A DNA stretch of 64,000 bases from Bacteroidota bacterium (GCA_021815405.1 JAKAGV010000004.1:227363-291362); one strand, 5' to 3'. Positions 54,309-63,874 are shown, counted from the first letter of the stretch. Notes: generated by a model not told the origin, from the letters alone. Numbers and translations are program-made.

Positions 54309-56075
54309 TTAAATTATATTTCTTGTCCTTGTAATAGAATTCTCAACAAAGAATCTTTCAAGCCTGTCGGTAATTTCTTTTTCAGAAGAACATGCAAGAC
54401 AATCATCCGCAAGTTTTTTAGCTTTCTGAAAAGAGATACTTCTGATTATTCTTTTTGCGTAAGGAATAGTTGCCGGGGCTAAACTTAAAATCGGCATTCC
54501 AAGCCCAATTAATAATGGTATTGCAAGCGTATCTGCCGCCATTTCTCCGCAGATGCTTATTGTTTTATTTGCGCGGATAGTTTCTTTTATTATGTGGCTA
54601 ACTGTTCTAACTACTGATGGATTAAATTCCTGGTAAAGATCCGAAACAAGATCATTGCCTCGGTCGACTGCCATTAAATATTGGATTAAGTCATTGGTTC
54701 CAATACTTACAAAATCGACTTCGCCAGCTAGTTCATAACTCATTACCGCTGCTGCCGGGACCTCAATCATTATTCCGATTCTAATATTTCTATCAAAAGA
54801 TATTTTCTCTGCCCTTAATTCTTCTTTGCATTTTGAAATTATGGCTAATGATTTTCTGATTTCACCCAGTGTAGTAACCATTGGAAGCATTAGTTGAATA
54901 TTTTTATTCTTGCTTGCTCTTAATACAGCTTTTATTTGTGTCTTAAATAATGTTTCATTCTCAAGTAGAAGGCGAATGCCTCTTAATCCAAGAAAAGGAT
55001 TGGGCTCAGCAAAGCTGAAGAATTTAAATTTGTCGCCGCCGATATCAAATGCGCGGATTGTCAGTGGCGCTGGATAAATTCTTGTAGCAAGCTTTTCATA
55101 AACTTCAGCTTGTTCTTGCTCTGACGGAAATCCTCCAAATTCTTCAAGGAGTTGTTCGGTACGGTATAGTCCAATTCCTTTAGCACCGTTAGTAACTACA
55201 ATTTCAATCTCACCAGTAACATCAACATTGGCAAGAAGAGTAATTTCTTTCCCGTCTATTGTCTGCGCAGGCTTATCTTTTAATTCTTCTAATCCGCGTT
55301 GAAGCTCTACAAGATGATCAGCTTTGGTTCTGAAGAAATTAGTTTGTTCTTCAGTAGGATTAATTAAAATATATCCATGAAAACCGTCTACAATTATTGT
55401 ATCTTCTTCTTTAATCTGCTTGGTAGCATTATGAGTTCCCACAACAGCAGGAATATTTAATGAACGCGAGATAATAGCTGCATGAGAAGTTATTCCGCCA
55501 TGGTCGGTGACAAATCCTTTAACATTGCTTCGTGAAAGTAAAATTGTATCTGCCGGAGTTAATGTATCTGCAACAACTATAATATCATTAGTTATTTTTG
55601 ATTGCCATCTTTTCTTCTGAAGATTCCGGATGATTCTATTCTTTATATCTTCAATATCGTTCGCTCTTTCGCTCATGTACTCTTCATTGGCTTTATTCAT
55701 GAGTTGCTGATATTTTGAAATCTCATCATTTACAATATATTCAGGCTGCTTCTTTTCGTTGATAATTCTATCCCTTATATTGTCAATCAGAAAAGGATCA
55801 TCAAGTATCATCACCTGAGCTTCAAAAATTGCTGCGCGGTTTGCTTCCATCTTTTCTTTTGCAATGGAAAATATTTTATTTAATTCCTTTTTGGATTTTT
55901 CGAGCGCTTCATTAAAATTCTGAATTGCTTCATCGATATTATCTACCGTACCATCTTTTATTTCAAGCTTCTCTTTTGAATAGAGATAAACTTTTCCTAT
56001 AACAATGCCAGGTGCCGCAGCAATTCCAGCAATCTTGTTTGCAGCTTCTTTAAATATTTGTTTAAAATTTTTCAA
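54309..56075 (-). CDS. ptsI: PTS enzyme I (phosphoenolpyruvate-protein phosphotransferase)
   Basis: A 588-residue enzyme I that takes phosphate from PEP to HPr. The active histidine H198 is in GGITSHAAIISRS. The PEP-binding domain has GIGLYRTEQLL, ALTIRAFDIGGDK-type and IGTNDLIQYLMAVDRGND motifs and the C-terminal CGEMAADTLAIPLLIG. Length is normal. It is coupled to ptsH by 4 bp. No EIIA/EIIB/EIIC genes are in the window, so a regulatory rather than transport role is likely when combined with hprK. Confidence 0.97.
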   Translation of the reverse strand: MKNFKQIFKEAANKIAGIAAAPGIVIGKVYLYSKEKLEIKDGTVDNIDEAIQNFNEALEKSKKELNKIFSIAKEKMEANRAAIFEAQVMILDDPFLIDNIRDRIINEKKQPEYIVNDEISKYQQLMNKANEEYMSERANDIEDIKNRIIRNLQKKRWQSKITNDIIVVADTLTPADTILLSRSNVKGFVTDHGGITSHAAIISRSLNIPAVVGTHNATKQIKEEDTIIVDGFHGYILINPTEEQTNFFRTKADHLVELQRGLEELKDKPAQTIDGKEITLLANVDVTGEIEIVVTNGAKGIGLYRTEQLLEEFGGFPSEQEQAEVYEKLATRIYPAPLTIRAFDIGGDKFKFFSFAEPNPFLGLRGIRLLLENETLFKTQIKAVLRASKNKNIQLMLPMVTTLGEIRKSLAIISKCKEELRAEKISFDRNIRIGIMIEVPAAAVMSYELAGEVDFVSIGTNDLIQYLMAVDRGNDLVSDLYQEFNPSVVRTVSHIIKETIRANKTISICGEMAADTLAIPLLIGLGMPILSLAPATIPYAKRIIRSISFQKAKKLADDCLACSSEKEITDRLERFFVENSITRTRNII

Positions 56076-56341
56076 AGTTCGTCAAATCCTCTATTGAAAT
56101 AGTCTGTAATTTCGTCTGCAGCCTGATTTTCATCTTCGCCATCAAATGTCAAGGTAATTTCAGAACCCATTTCAGCGGCTAATGTCATTACACCTATTAT
56201 GCTTTTGCCATTAATATTTAATCCGTCCTTGGAAATATTGAAATCGCATTTATATTTTGCTGCCAGCTTAACTATTGTTGCAGCGGGTCTTGTGTGCAGA
56301 CCAGCCTTATTTATAATTTTAACTTTTCTTTCAATCATCAT
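56072..56341 (-). CDS. ptsH: Phosphocarrier protein HPr
   Basis: An 89-residue HPr. Catalytic H16 lies in AGLHTRPAATIV and regulatory S47 in GKSIIGVMTLAA, the site phosphorylated by HprK. It retains both sites, so it can receive phosphate from enzyme I and be controlled by HprK (2220-3236). It is immediately upstream of ptsI (4-bp overlap) and adjoins the prenyl synthase upstream with no gap. Confidence 0.97.
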   Translation of the reverse strand: MMIERKVKIINKAGLHTRPAATIVKLAAKYKCDFNISKDGLNINGKSIIGVMTLAAEMGSEITLTFDGEDENQAADEITDYFNRGFDEL

Positions 56342-57334
56342 TTATTTATTTCTGTTAATTAAAGAATCCGCAAGCCAGTTAAACCACCGGCTGTAATTTT
56401 CTTCTTTTAAATATTTCAGAGAGTTCAAAGCTACTTGAGTGTATCTCTTTATCTCGCCGGATGCTGCATTTAAAACATTCAGCTTGATATATAAGTCTTT
56501 ATAAGTTTGAATTTCATCATGCTTAATTCCCTTGCCTTCAATCATCTTCAACAGCAACTGCCTCTCTTTACCTCTTGCTTTTTCAAATGCCTTTATAAAG
56601 AGAAATGTCTTTTTACCTTCGACTAAATCTCCACCTACAAATTTACCGAAATCATTTTCATTGCCGGTGATATCCAACAAATCATCATTTATTTGGAAAG
56701 CAATGCCGATGTTTTTTCCAAACCTTGCAAGAGCTTTGATTTCCGTTTTATTTCCTCCACCGAGAATGCCTCCGATTGCGCAACACATTTCCATCATTGC
56801 CGCTGTCTTTTTCTCAATCATCAGAATGTATTCCTCAATTGAAACCGTTTTCCGGTTCTCAAAATCTTTGTCCAGACTCTGACCTTCGCAAACCTCAATT
56901 AATCCTTTTGTAAATTCGCTTAATATGATCTTTGTATTTCCATTGCAGTCTCTCAACAAATATTCATATGCAACCGATAATAAGCTGTCACCGGCAAGTA
57001 TTGCAGTGCTAAGGTCATATTTCTTATGCAGAGTAAGCAAATTTCTTCTTTTATCTGCGTTGTCCATAATGTCATCGTGGACAAGAGTAAAATTATGAAG
57101 AAGCTCAACTGCTGCAGCGGCATTGTAAGCTTTGCTTAATTTACCACCCACAGCTTTAACAGAAAGCAGCACCAATATTGGGCGAAGTCTTTTTCCACCG
57201 CCATTAATTATATATGATCCCGGTCCATATAAAGATTGAGGTTGTCTTTCGTTAAGACTTTCATAGAGCTTATGCTCAATTTTTTTCCTTTCTCTTTCAA
57301 TGAACAATGAAAATTGTTTTTCACTTCCCCTCAT
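56342..57334 (-). CDS. Polyprenyl synthetase family protein
   Basis: A 330-residue trans-prenyltransferase. The first Asp-rich motif is in TLVHDDIMDNADKRR and the second in FQINDDLLDITG. It makes linear isoprenoid diphosphates (geranylgeranyl, farnesyl or longer). Chain length cannot be read with certainty. It shares one base with the type 2 IPP isomerase upstream and directly adjoins ptsH, linking isoprenoid supply to the HPr transcript by position only. Confidence 0.88.
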   Translation of the reverse strand: MRGSEKQFSLFIERERKKIEHKLYESLNERQPQSLYGPGSYIINGGGKRLRPILVLLSVKAVGGKLSKAYNAAAAVELLHNFTLVHDDIMDNADKRRNLLTLHKKYDLSTAILAGDSLLSVAYEYLLRDCNGNTKIILSEFTKGLIEVCEGQSLDKDFENRKTVSIEEYILMIEKKTAAMMEMCCAIGGILGGGNKTEIKALARFGKNIGIAFQINDDLLDITGNENDFGKFVGGDLVEGKKTFLFIKAFEKARGKERQLLLKMIEGKGIKHDEIQTYKDLYIKLNVLNAASGEIKRYTQVALNSLKYLKEENYSRWFNWLADSLINRNK

Positions 57335-58380
57335 TAGTATAATTTTTCCTTTCGTATCAATTTATTATTTTTCAATTCATTAATTGATGATGAACCGGTT
57401 AAGAACATTATCTTACGGACAATTTCAAACCAATCCTTTATTAATTTTTGAACACCTTCTGAACCTGCTTTATTTAACTCATGAAGAATAATTCGTGCTG
57501 TGGCTGTAATATCCGCTCCCATAGCAAGTGCTTTAGCTACATCTATTCCATTATTTATGCCTCCTGAACCGATAAGCATAAAATCAAATTTTGTTTTCAA
57601 ATCAGATACAGACTGAATGCAAAATGAAGTTGGTAATCCCCAATCCCAGAATTCATAATTTTGAATTATATTATTTCTTAATATTTCAACTCCAGCCCAG
57701 CTAGTCCCGCCTGCGCCTGCAACATCGATTCCTTTCACGCCCGCTTCAAGCAGCTTTTCAGCAGCATCTTTTGATATTCCTGCACCTACTTCTTTTACAA
57801 TTACAGGAACTTCCAGAAACTTAACTAGCTTCTCAATTGATTTGAGCAATCCTTTAAAATCCGGCTCGCCTCTTTTTTGCAAAAGTTCTTGAACTGGATT
57901 TGCATGGATAAATAATCCATCCGCTTCAATAAGTTCCGTAATATATTTTATGCCGTCATAATTTTTCAATTTAGAAATTTGCGACGCACCGATATTTCCT
58001 AGCACCGGTATTTTAGGAGCATTCTTTCTAATTATTTTATAAGATTCATTAAACTTCTTGTTTTCAAGTGCCTGTCTCTGGCTGCCGACACCCATTGCTA
58101 TGTTTAATTCATTGGCAGCTAATGAGAGTTGAGAATTAATGCTTTCTGTTTCTTTAGCTCCTCCGGTCATGCATGAAATTAGAAACGGGTAACTTATTTC
58201 TTTACCGAAGAAATTAGTTCTAAAATCAATTTTACTTATCTCAACCTCTGTAATTGCACAATGCATGAATTCGTAATTTTCGAATCCCGTCGTCTTCTGC
58301 TTAAAAGCGACATCGTTGGTAAGGCACAATTCAAGATGCTCTATCTTTCGCTGCGATATCGAATTTGGATTATCAGGCAT
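57334..58380 (-). CDS. fni: Type 2 isopentenyl-diphosphate delta-isomerase
   Basis: A 348-residue FMN-dependent isomerase that interconverts IPP and DMAPP. Characteristic segments are RKIEHLELCL at the N-terminus, FLISCMTGGAKETESIN, MGVGSQRQALEN and GSGGINNGIDVAKALAMGAD. It forms a two-gene unit with the prenyl synthase, overlapping by one base. Its start is 205 bp from the divergent membrane-protein gene. Confidence 0.95.
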   Translation of the reverse strand: MPDNPNSISQRKIEHLELCLTNDVAFKQKTTGFENYEFMHCAITEVEISKIDFRTNFFGKEISYPFLISCMTGGAKETESINSQLSLAANELNIAMGVGSQRQALENKKFNESYKIIRKNAPKIPVLGNIGASQISKLKNYDGIKYITELIEADGLFIHANPVQELLQKRGEPDFKGLLKSIEKLVKFLEVPVIVKEVGAGISKDAAEKLLEAGVKGIDVAGAGGTSWAGVEILRNNIIQNYEFWDWGLPTSFCIQSVSDLKTKFDFMLIGSGGINNGIDVAKALAMGADITATARIILHELNKAGSEGVQKLIKDWFEIVRKIMFLTGSSSINELKNNKLIRKEKLY

Positions 58381-58585
58381 AAATATGAATTACTAATTTA
58401 ATATTTGCTCGAAAAGATATTAAAATTTGTCGAAAAATCCTTAAAAGCATTTCCAGCATTTACTGATCTATAATCCAATCAAAATTCATCTCACATTTTT
58501 TTTGTAGTTTTAAATTAAAATATCTATTTTGATTTCGCGGATAGATTTAATTATTTCCATTTTTCCCCAAAAAATATGAAGTGCT

Positions 58586-59185
58586 ATGACAATAGAAAAC
58601 GTCGGAAGTATCGGCAATATTTCCTTTGATGAAACAATCCCCAAAATACTGATAAAAAAGCAATGGTGGGTTTTAATTGTGTTAGTGGTTCTTATTTCTT
58701 CAATTCAAATTCATTCTCTCTGGTTAATAAACTTTATTCATGTTTTGGGTGGCATATTGTGGACAGGAACTGATCTGTTCATGGGGTTTATGATTGGACC
58801 AATTTTGCGTAAAGTAGATTTTAACACAAGACGAAATATTTTAGTACGCTTGATGCCAAGAATGCTTTTTTATATGCCGACACTTTCAATAGTCACCGTA
58901 ACTGCAGGATGGTATATGGCTGAATGGCTAGGATACTTTTCGTTGTCACTTCCTTATCTCTGGTGGTTAATTGCTGCTTTAATTATTGTAACAATATTAA
59001 CTATTCAAGGTCTGGGATACTTACTTCCTACAAATCTCAAAATCTATTTTGAAATGAGAAAAGAAAGTCCAGATGGTCAAAGGATTGGTAAGCTGATGAA
59101 AAATTATGTTCGTATAGTTGCACTGCAAGGACTGCTTCAATTCGCAATAATAATTGTAATGTCGAGATTTGCTACTGGCATATAA
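58586..59185 (+). CDS. Integral membrane protein, DUF2269-like
   Basis: A 199-residue protein with about five hydrophobic segments (around 28-46, 50-72, 91-113, 123-144 and 174-193). The HVLGGILWTGTDLFMGFMIGP segment near residue 52 has the His-Val and Gly-rich helix of DUF2269/CopD-like families. A periplasmic loop has GWYMAEWLGYFSLSLPYLWW. Substrate or function is unknown. It stands alone between divergent fni and a convergent methyltransferase gene. Confidence 0.6.
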   Translation: MTIENVGSIGNISFDETIPKILIKKQWWVLIVLVVLISSIQIHSLWLINFIHVLGGILWTGTDLFMGFMIGPILRKVDFNTRRNILVRLMPRMLFYMPTLSIVTVTAGWYMAEWLGYFSLSLPYLWWLIAALIIVTILTIQGLGYLLPTNLKIYFEMRKESPDGQRIGKLMKNYVRIVALQGLLQFAIIIVMSRFATGI

Positions 59186-59191
59186 TATTAG

Positions 59192-60034
59192 CTAAACCAC
59201 TGCCTTTTTGCAAACGAATGTAGCAAACGGTATGCTTAATCTTATTTCATTTTCTTTTTCCGAAATCGCATTCAATCTGTTTTCTATTGAATTGAATATT
59301 TCTTCTAAGTTTTGAGCACCGACTATTTCCTTCCACAAAGGCAGGAACCAGTATTTGATAAATGAATGACTGAACATTGAAGCTGCATCAACAAATCGCA
59401 AATAAAAAATATCTTGTTTTATTTCCTTAACATTAAAACCATTTGATGCAACCAGGTCATTCATCTCTTTAAGAGGTTTTCTCTTATGATAGATATGTTC
59501 TTTCATCTTCCTTACAGCCGAATGCATTTCTCGTTTCTCAAGTTCATCTTTTAAAATCTGGTAAAATTCTATCATAGAATCATCCAGATTCATCGTAAAA
59601 ACAAACTGCGCACCGGGTTTGCTTACTCTCCAGCATTCACAAAAAGTTTTTTGAATATTTTCAACATTGTTTATCCCGTTGTTAGATATTATTAAGTCAA
59701 AGAAAGAATTTTCAAATGGAAGTCTCTCTGCAAAACCATCAATGATCTTTATATTTTTTAAACCATATTTTTTAATTTTCAAATTTGCTCTTTCGTTAGC
59801 ATCATTCCATGGATCAATTCCGTAAACGTAAGATGATTCACCAAGCCTCTGTGCAATTTCAATTGAAGGAAATCCCAGCCCGCTCCCGATATCCAGTACT
59901 TTTAAATTCTTAGCCATTTTTATAGTATTAAGAATGCTCATTCCAAACGGTGCTGACCAGAGAGGCAGTTCATCAGCAAAAGAAATTAATTTCCCATGTT
60001 CAAGGTTAAATTTATCAGTCAAATACTCTTTCAA
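59192..60034 (-). CDS. Class I SAM-dependent methyltransferase
   Basis: A 280-residue enzyme. Motif I is VLDIGSGLGFPSIEIAQRLG (residues about 45-64), followed by YGIDPWNDANERAN and a post-II FDLIISNNGINNVEN. It matches generic Methyltransf_11-type proteins that act on small molecules or lipids; no substrate can be given. It converges on the DUF2269-like gene with a 6-bp gap and is divergent from the MFS gene. Confidence 0.85.
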   Translation of the reverse strand: MKEYLTDKFNLEHGKLISFADELPLWSAPFGMSILNTIKMAKNLKVLDIGSGLGFPSIEIAQRLGESSYVYGIDPWNDANERANLKIKKYGLKNIKIIDGFAERLPFENSFFDLIISNNGINNVENIQKTFCECWRVSKPGAQFVFTMNLDDSMIEFYQILKDELEKREMHSAVRKMKEHIYHKRKPLKEMNDLVASNGFNVKEIKQDIFYLRFVDAASMFSHSFIKYWFLPLWKEIVGAQNLEEIFNSIENRLNAISEKENEIRLSIPFATFVCKKAVV

Positions 60035-60183
60035 TTCACTTACTCCATTATTTCTAAAATTAAATTAATTGACGTTTACCTATAATAATAATTTTAAAAT
60101 GTCAAAATGTTAAAAAAAATTTATTTGGACTTTGCAATCTATTATTTATTTTTTGCCAATAAAAATTTCAATATGGATTCTTA

Positions 60184-61695
60184 ATGAAAAAACCTCGACT
60201 GTCTTTCTGGCAAATCTGGAATATGAGCTTCGGTTTCCTTGGCATTCAATTCGGATTCGCACTTCAAAATGCTAATGTAAGCAGAATATTTGAAACACTT
60301 GGTGCAAGCGTTGACTCAATTCCAATTCTTTGGATTGCAGCACCGGTTACAGGACTTATTGTGCAGCCAATAATCGGGCACATGAGTGATAAAACCTGGG
60401 GGAAACTTGGAAGGCGAAGACCGTATTTCTTAAGCGGTGCAATTTTAGCATCTCTAGCTCTTCTTATTATGCCCAACTCACCGGTTCTCTGGGTTGCTGC
60501 CGGGATGTTATGGATTATGGACGCATCGATAAATATTTCTATGGAACCATTTAGAGCTTTTGTCGGTGATATGCTTCCATCAGAGCAAAGGACTACCGGG
60601 TTTTCTATGCAGAGTTTTTTCATCGGCACTGGTGCGGTCATCGCATCAGCGTTACCGTATATTATGACTAACTGGTTTGGAATTTCTAACACTGCAGCAA
60701 AAGGCGAAATACCGGAGTCTGTTAAACTTTCATTCTACATCGGCGGTGTTGTATTTCTTGCTGCTGTCAGCTGGACTGTCTTTTCAACAAAGGAATATCC
60801 ACCAGATGAATTACTAAAGTATAGTTCTGCAGATGATTCATCGAAACAAAATCATGCGGTAAATTCGGAAATTAGCGATAAATCAAATTTTATAAAAAAC
60901 GGTTTGATTTGGTTTCTATTCGGTACTGTGGTAACTATTTATCTCGCAATAAAAAATCTAGAGCTTGGGCTTTATGTTTTATTTGTTGGAGCTGCAATTT
61001 TCGGATTACTTCAAATTATAGTCGGCGTTTTAATTCATCAGAAAAAAACTAAGAACGGTTTTGTCGTTGTTATAAACGATTTCTACTCAATGCCGAAAAC
61101 AATGAGGCAATTAGCATTTGTTCAATTTTTTTCATGGTTTGCTTTGTTTTCCATGTGGATTTATACCACTCCAGCCGTTACTCATCATATTTACGGCGCT
61201 ACAGACACAACTTCAGCATTATATAACAAAGGTGCAGATTGGGTTGGCGTTTTGATGGCTGTTTATAATGGCTTTGCTGCGGTGATGGCTTTCGTTCTTA
61301 TGTGGCTGGCAAAGATTACAAGCAGAAAGACTGTTCACTTTATTAGTCTTGTAATTGGCGGATTAAGTCTGGCTTCTTTTTATGTAATTAAAAATCCTGA
61401 TATATTGTTGATCTCCGAACTAGGAATAGGATTAGCTTGGGCTTCAATATTAGCAATGCCCTATGCAATTTTAGCGGGCTCGCTTCCTGCGGAAAAGATG
61501 GGGGTGTACATGGGAATATTTAATTTCTTCATCGTTATTCCACAAATTACTGCCGCTTCTATTTTAGGATTCTTTGTTAAAAATCTTTTCGGAGATGAAG
61601 CTATTTATGCATTGCTGCTTGGAGGTGCATCAATGATTCTTGCGGGAATACTTGTAATGTTTGTTAGTGATGTGGATGAGGCGAAAGTATTATAA
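60184..61695 (+). CDS. MFS sugar transporter, SLC45/GPH-like
   Basis: A 503-residue transporter with twelve transmembrane helices. The loop 2-3 motif is GHMSDKTWGKLGRRRPYFLSGA, with the RRRP typical of sucrose/SLC45 and GPH-type H+ or Na+ sugar symporters. A central loop (about 215-240) is hydrophilic. No carbohydrate-processing gene is nearby, so the sugar is unknown. It begins about 150 bp from the divergent methyltransferase. Confidence 0.82.
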   Translation: MKKPRLSFWQIWNMSFGFLGIQFGFALQNANVSRIFETLGASVDSIPILWIAAPVTGLIVQPIIGHMSDKTWGKLGRRRPYFLSGAILASLALLIMPNSPVLWVAAGMLWIMDASINISMEPFRAFVGDMLPSEQRTTGFSMQSFFIGTGAVIASALPYIMTNWFGISNTAAKGEIPESVKLSFYIGGVVFLAAVSWTVFSTKEYPPDELLKYSSADDSSKQNHAVNSEISDKSNFIKNGLIWFLFGTVVTIYLAIKNLELGLYVLFVGAAIFGLLQIIVGVLIHQKKTKNGFVVVINDFYSMPKTMRQLAFVQFFSWFALFSMWIYTTPAVTHHIYGATDTTSALYNKGADWVGVLMAVYNGFAAVMAFVLMWLAKITSRKTVHFISLVIGGLSLASFYVIKNPDILLISELGIGLAWASILAMPYAILAGSLPAEKMGVYMGIFNFFIVIPQITAASILGFFVKNLFGDEAIYALLLGGASMILAGILVMFVSDVDEAKVL

Positions 61696-61774
61696 ATTCA
61701 ATTTTTTTATCACAGAGAAAACGAGGAATACTTAAAAGTTCTTTAGAAAAAAAAGAAGTTTGTAAGAAAAATGA

Positions 61775-61899
61775 ATGAGCCCACTCTAAAAAGCTAAAAA
61801 AGATGAAATGTCATTCCCACGGAAGTGGGAATCTATTCGATAATATAAATTTTTTAGGTTCTCATTTTCACAGGAATGACCTTTTTAAAGCGGACTCAT
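61775..61899. repeat. Nested inverted-repeat element, copy B (125 bp)
   Basis: Outer arms 61775-61793 and 61881-61899 (ATGAGCCCACTCTAAAAAG versus CTTTTTAAAGCGGACTCAT) pair at 16 of 19 positions. The inner element 61810-61880 (71 bp) starts GTCATTCC and ends GGAATGAC, and contains a perfect 8-bp hairpin ATTCCCAC/GTGGGAAT with a GGAA loop (61813-61832). Offsets (35 nt left, 19 nt right) match copy C and the reverse of copy A. Confidence 0.7.
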
Positions 61900-62603
61900 G
61901 AATGTTTCCATCGTAACAAGAGGTAGTTCTGTAAAAATGTTTATGATTTCAAAAAATTATTAATCTCTCTGTATAAACGCAAATAATTTTACAGAAGAAA
62001 CCGGAAATTCTGTAGAATTTCAGATGTTTCTGGAGAAATGTTGATGTTGCTAATTATTAGATTGCGCATTTGCCCACAAATACAAGGAAACGAGTTTCGA
62101 GAATAGTTTATAAATAATTATTTGCGAAAAGCTTGATTGAAGATTCGAACTTTGATATTAGTTTTTCATCGTTAAGAACCTTCTACCAACAAATCCCCTT
62201 GAAACCATTTTCACAAATGATTTCAATCATCTAAATCTTTTAAAAGATTGTCATCACCTGCTTTTTATTTATTGCCTGATTTATAATTTGTCTCCTCTTC
62301 ATTTATTCTTAATGACAGGCGGTTTCTTTTTTCTTCAATCATATTTTCGTTGATGATTGCTAAAAATTATTCGTTATGTTAAAAAAGTAGGCATTTAAAA
62401 TCCTATTGAGTTCTATCGATTCCATAAATTCCTTAGAAATATTTTTAATGAGTTTAATACATTTGAGATGAATTTTCTACTTCATCATTTTACCGCACTA
62501 AAATTTAGATTGAATTTATACTTTCCAATATGAATCACTTAGTTTAAACGTTTTATTTAGTAAGTTATTGCAATAATTTCTTATTTATTTGTAAGATGAA
62601 TAC

Positions 62604-62609
62604 AGGAGG
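62604..62609 (+). promoter_or_regulatory. Shine-Dalgarno that sets the isochorismatase-family start
   Basis: AGGAGG at 62604-62609 lies 7 nt before the ATG at 62617. It supports that start over the in-frame ATG at 62596, which has no such sequence. Strong Shine-Dalgarno sites like this are not seen before most genes in the window, except DUF3788. Confidence 0.75.
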
Positions 62610-62616
62610 TATAATT

Positions 62617-63201
62617 ATGTCACAAGATCTGAAAATAAATATCCAGAAAACTGCAATCGTCGTAATCGATCTTCAAAAAGGAATTACGCAAATGCCAACA
62701 GAGCCACATTCTACAAAAACTGTTATAGAAAATACAGTTAAGCTTGTTGAAGCTTCACGTAAAAATGAAATGCCGGTTTTTTTGGTTCACGTAACTCCTT
62801 CTCCTGATTTAAAAGATTCATTACATCCTATTTCAGATACTTCATTCCAGATGAAAAGCTATGATCCATCCTGGAGCGAATATGTTCCTGAGTTAAAAGT
62901 TCAGTCAGGAGATTTTCAGATTATTAAGCATCAATGGGGGGCATTTTATGGTACTGAACTGGATCTTCAATTGAAAAGACGTGCAATTGATACGATTATA
63001 TTATGTGGTATTTCAACAAACCTTGGAGTTGAAAGTACTGCTCGATTTGCATACGAATTTGGATTCAACCAAATATTTGTTAGCGATGCTATGGCTGCAC
63101 GCTCAAAAGAAGAGCATGAGCATCCGCTTAAATATATTTTTCCGAGACTTGGATTAGTACGCAGCACTATGGAAGTTTTATCGGCACTAAATAAAAATTA
63201 A
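62617..63201 (+). CDS. Isochorismatase family hydrolase lacking catalytic Cys
   Basis: A 194-residue cysteine-hydrolase-fold protein from the start at 62617. The acid residue D18 (VVIDLQKG) and lysine K104 (IIKHQWGAF) are present, but the nucleophile position reads Gly137 (GISTNLGVEST) where nicotinamidase-type enzymes have Cys. Gly at this site is also found in true isochorismatases, so the protein could be active on a non-amide substrate. A GVESTAR-type subgroup is widespread but uncharacterised. It converges on DUF3788 with a 4-bp overlap. Confidence 0.82.
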   Translation: MSQDLKINIQKTAIVVIDLQKGITQMPTEPHSTKTVIENTVKLVEASRKNEMPVFLVHVTPSPDLKDSLHPISDTSFQMKSYDPSWSEYVPELKVQSGDFQIIKHQWGAFYGTELDLQLKRRAIDTIILCGISTNLGVESTARFAYEFGFNQIFVSDAMAARSKEEHEHPLKYIFPRLGLVRSTMEVLSALNKN

Positions 63202-63617
63202 TGTTTTAATTTAATTGCCGCAATCTTTAGTACGTTCCTAACATCGCTTTGTACTTTAACATCCAAATGAAGACCTCTGCCTTCAACGAATTTTTTTGCA
63301 TTCTTCAACTCAGATATGAGTTCATTGGGCAGATCGCTCTGCTCAACAGCAGCAACAGCGTTATCACCTAGAATAAATGAAATTCTAAAATATTTATCAC
63401 ATGGAGTAAAATAAAATAAGTTCTTGTTCTTGATAATATACTTCATTACCCACCAAGTATTTTTACCATAGAATTTCCACTCCTCTTTTGAGGGTCCAAA
63501 ATCTTTTTCAAGATTCGATTTAATCTCCCTCCAATATTTATAAGTTCCTCCCAAGGCTTCTGTAAGCAAACGTCTATCAGGTTTAGTAGTACTACTGGTA
63601 AAAATTCCGCTTAGCAT
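63198..63617 (-). CDS. DUF3788 family protein
   Basis: A 139-residue soluble protein. Segments such as LGGTYKYWREIKSNLEKDFG, EEWKFYGKNTWWVMKYIIKN and the PCDKYFRISFILG strand match DUF3788, a small domain of unknown function. A Shine-Dalgarno AGGAGG lies 7 nt before its ATG. It may be an independent, late-acquired gene as it converges on and overlaps the isochorismatase-family stop by 4 bp. Confidence 0.8.
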   Translation of the reverse strand: MLSGIFTSSTTKPDRRLLTEALGGTYKYWREIKSNLEKDFGPSKEEWKFYGKNTWWVMKYIIKNKNLFYFTPCDKYFRISFILGDNAVAAVEQSDLPNELISELKNAKKFVEGRGLHLDVKVQSDVRNVLKIAAIKLKH

Positions 63618-63750
63618 TTTCTTTCCTCCTGTTCACTTTCATTGATATAAAATTACATTAGTTATTATAACTATCTGGAAATTAAGAATAATTTTGAAAA
63701 AGCACCAATGAATAATATTTAAATTTATATCACACATTGGACCATAAATA

Positions 63751-63874
63751 ACTTACGTTACGCACAATTAAGAATCTAATTTACTTTGTCATTCCGAACT
63801 TGAATCGGAATCTCATTTTTCAGCATTTTGGGGATGCTGAATCAAGTTCAGCATGACATGTGTGTAACGTGAGT
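63751..63874. repeat. Nested inverted-repeat element, copy C (124 bp)
   Basis: Outer arms 63751-63766 (ACTTACGTTACGCACA) and 63859-63874 (TGTGTGTAACGTGAGT) pair at 14 of 16 positions. The inner element 63788-63857 (70 bp) has arms GTCATTCCGAACTTG and CAAGTTCAGCATGAC (13 of 15). Inner offsets are 37 nt left and 17 nt right. It occupies most of the gap between DUF3788 and the right-edge frame. Confidence 0.7.

Larger units (their letters stand above)
61696..62616. other. 921-bp gene-free region
   Basis: Between the MFS and isochorismatase-family genes I find no convincing coding frame on either strand; short frames are below about 25 codons. It holds repeat copy B (61775-61899) and a very AT-rich stretch. 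The last 30 bp carry the Shine-Dalgarno of the next gene. A decayed gene or a small RNA cannot be excluded. Confidence 0.6.
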
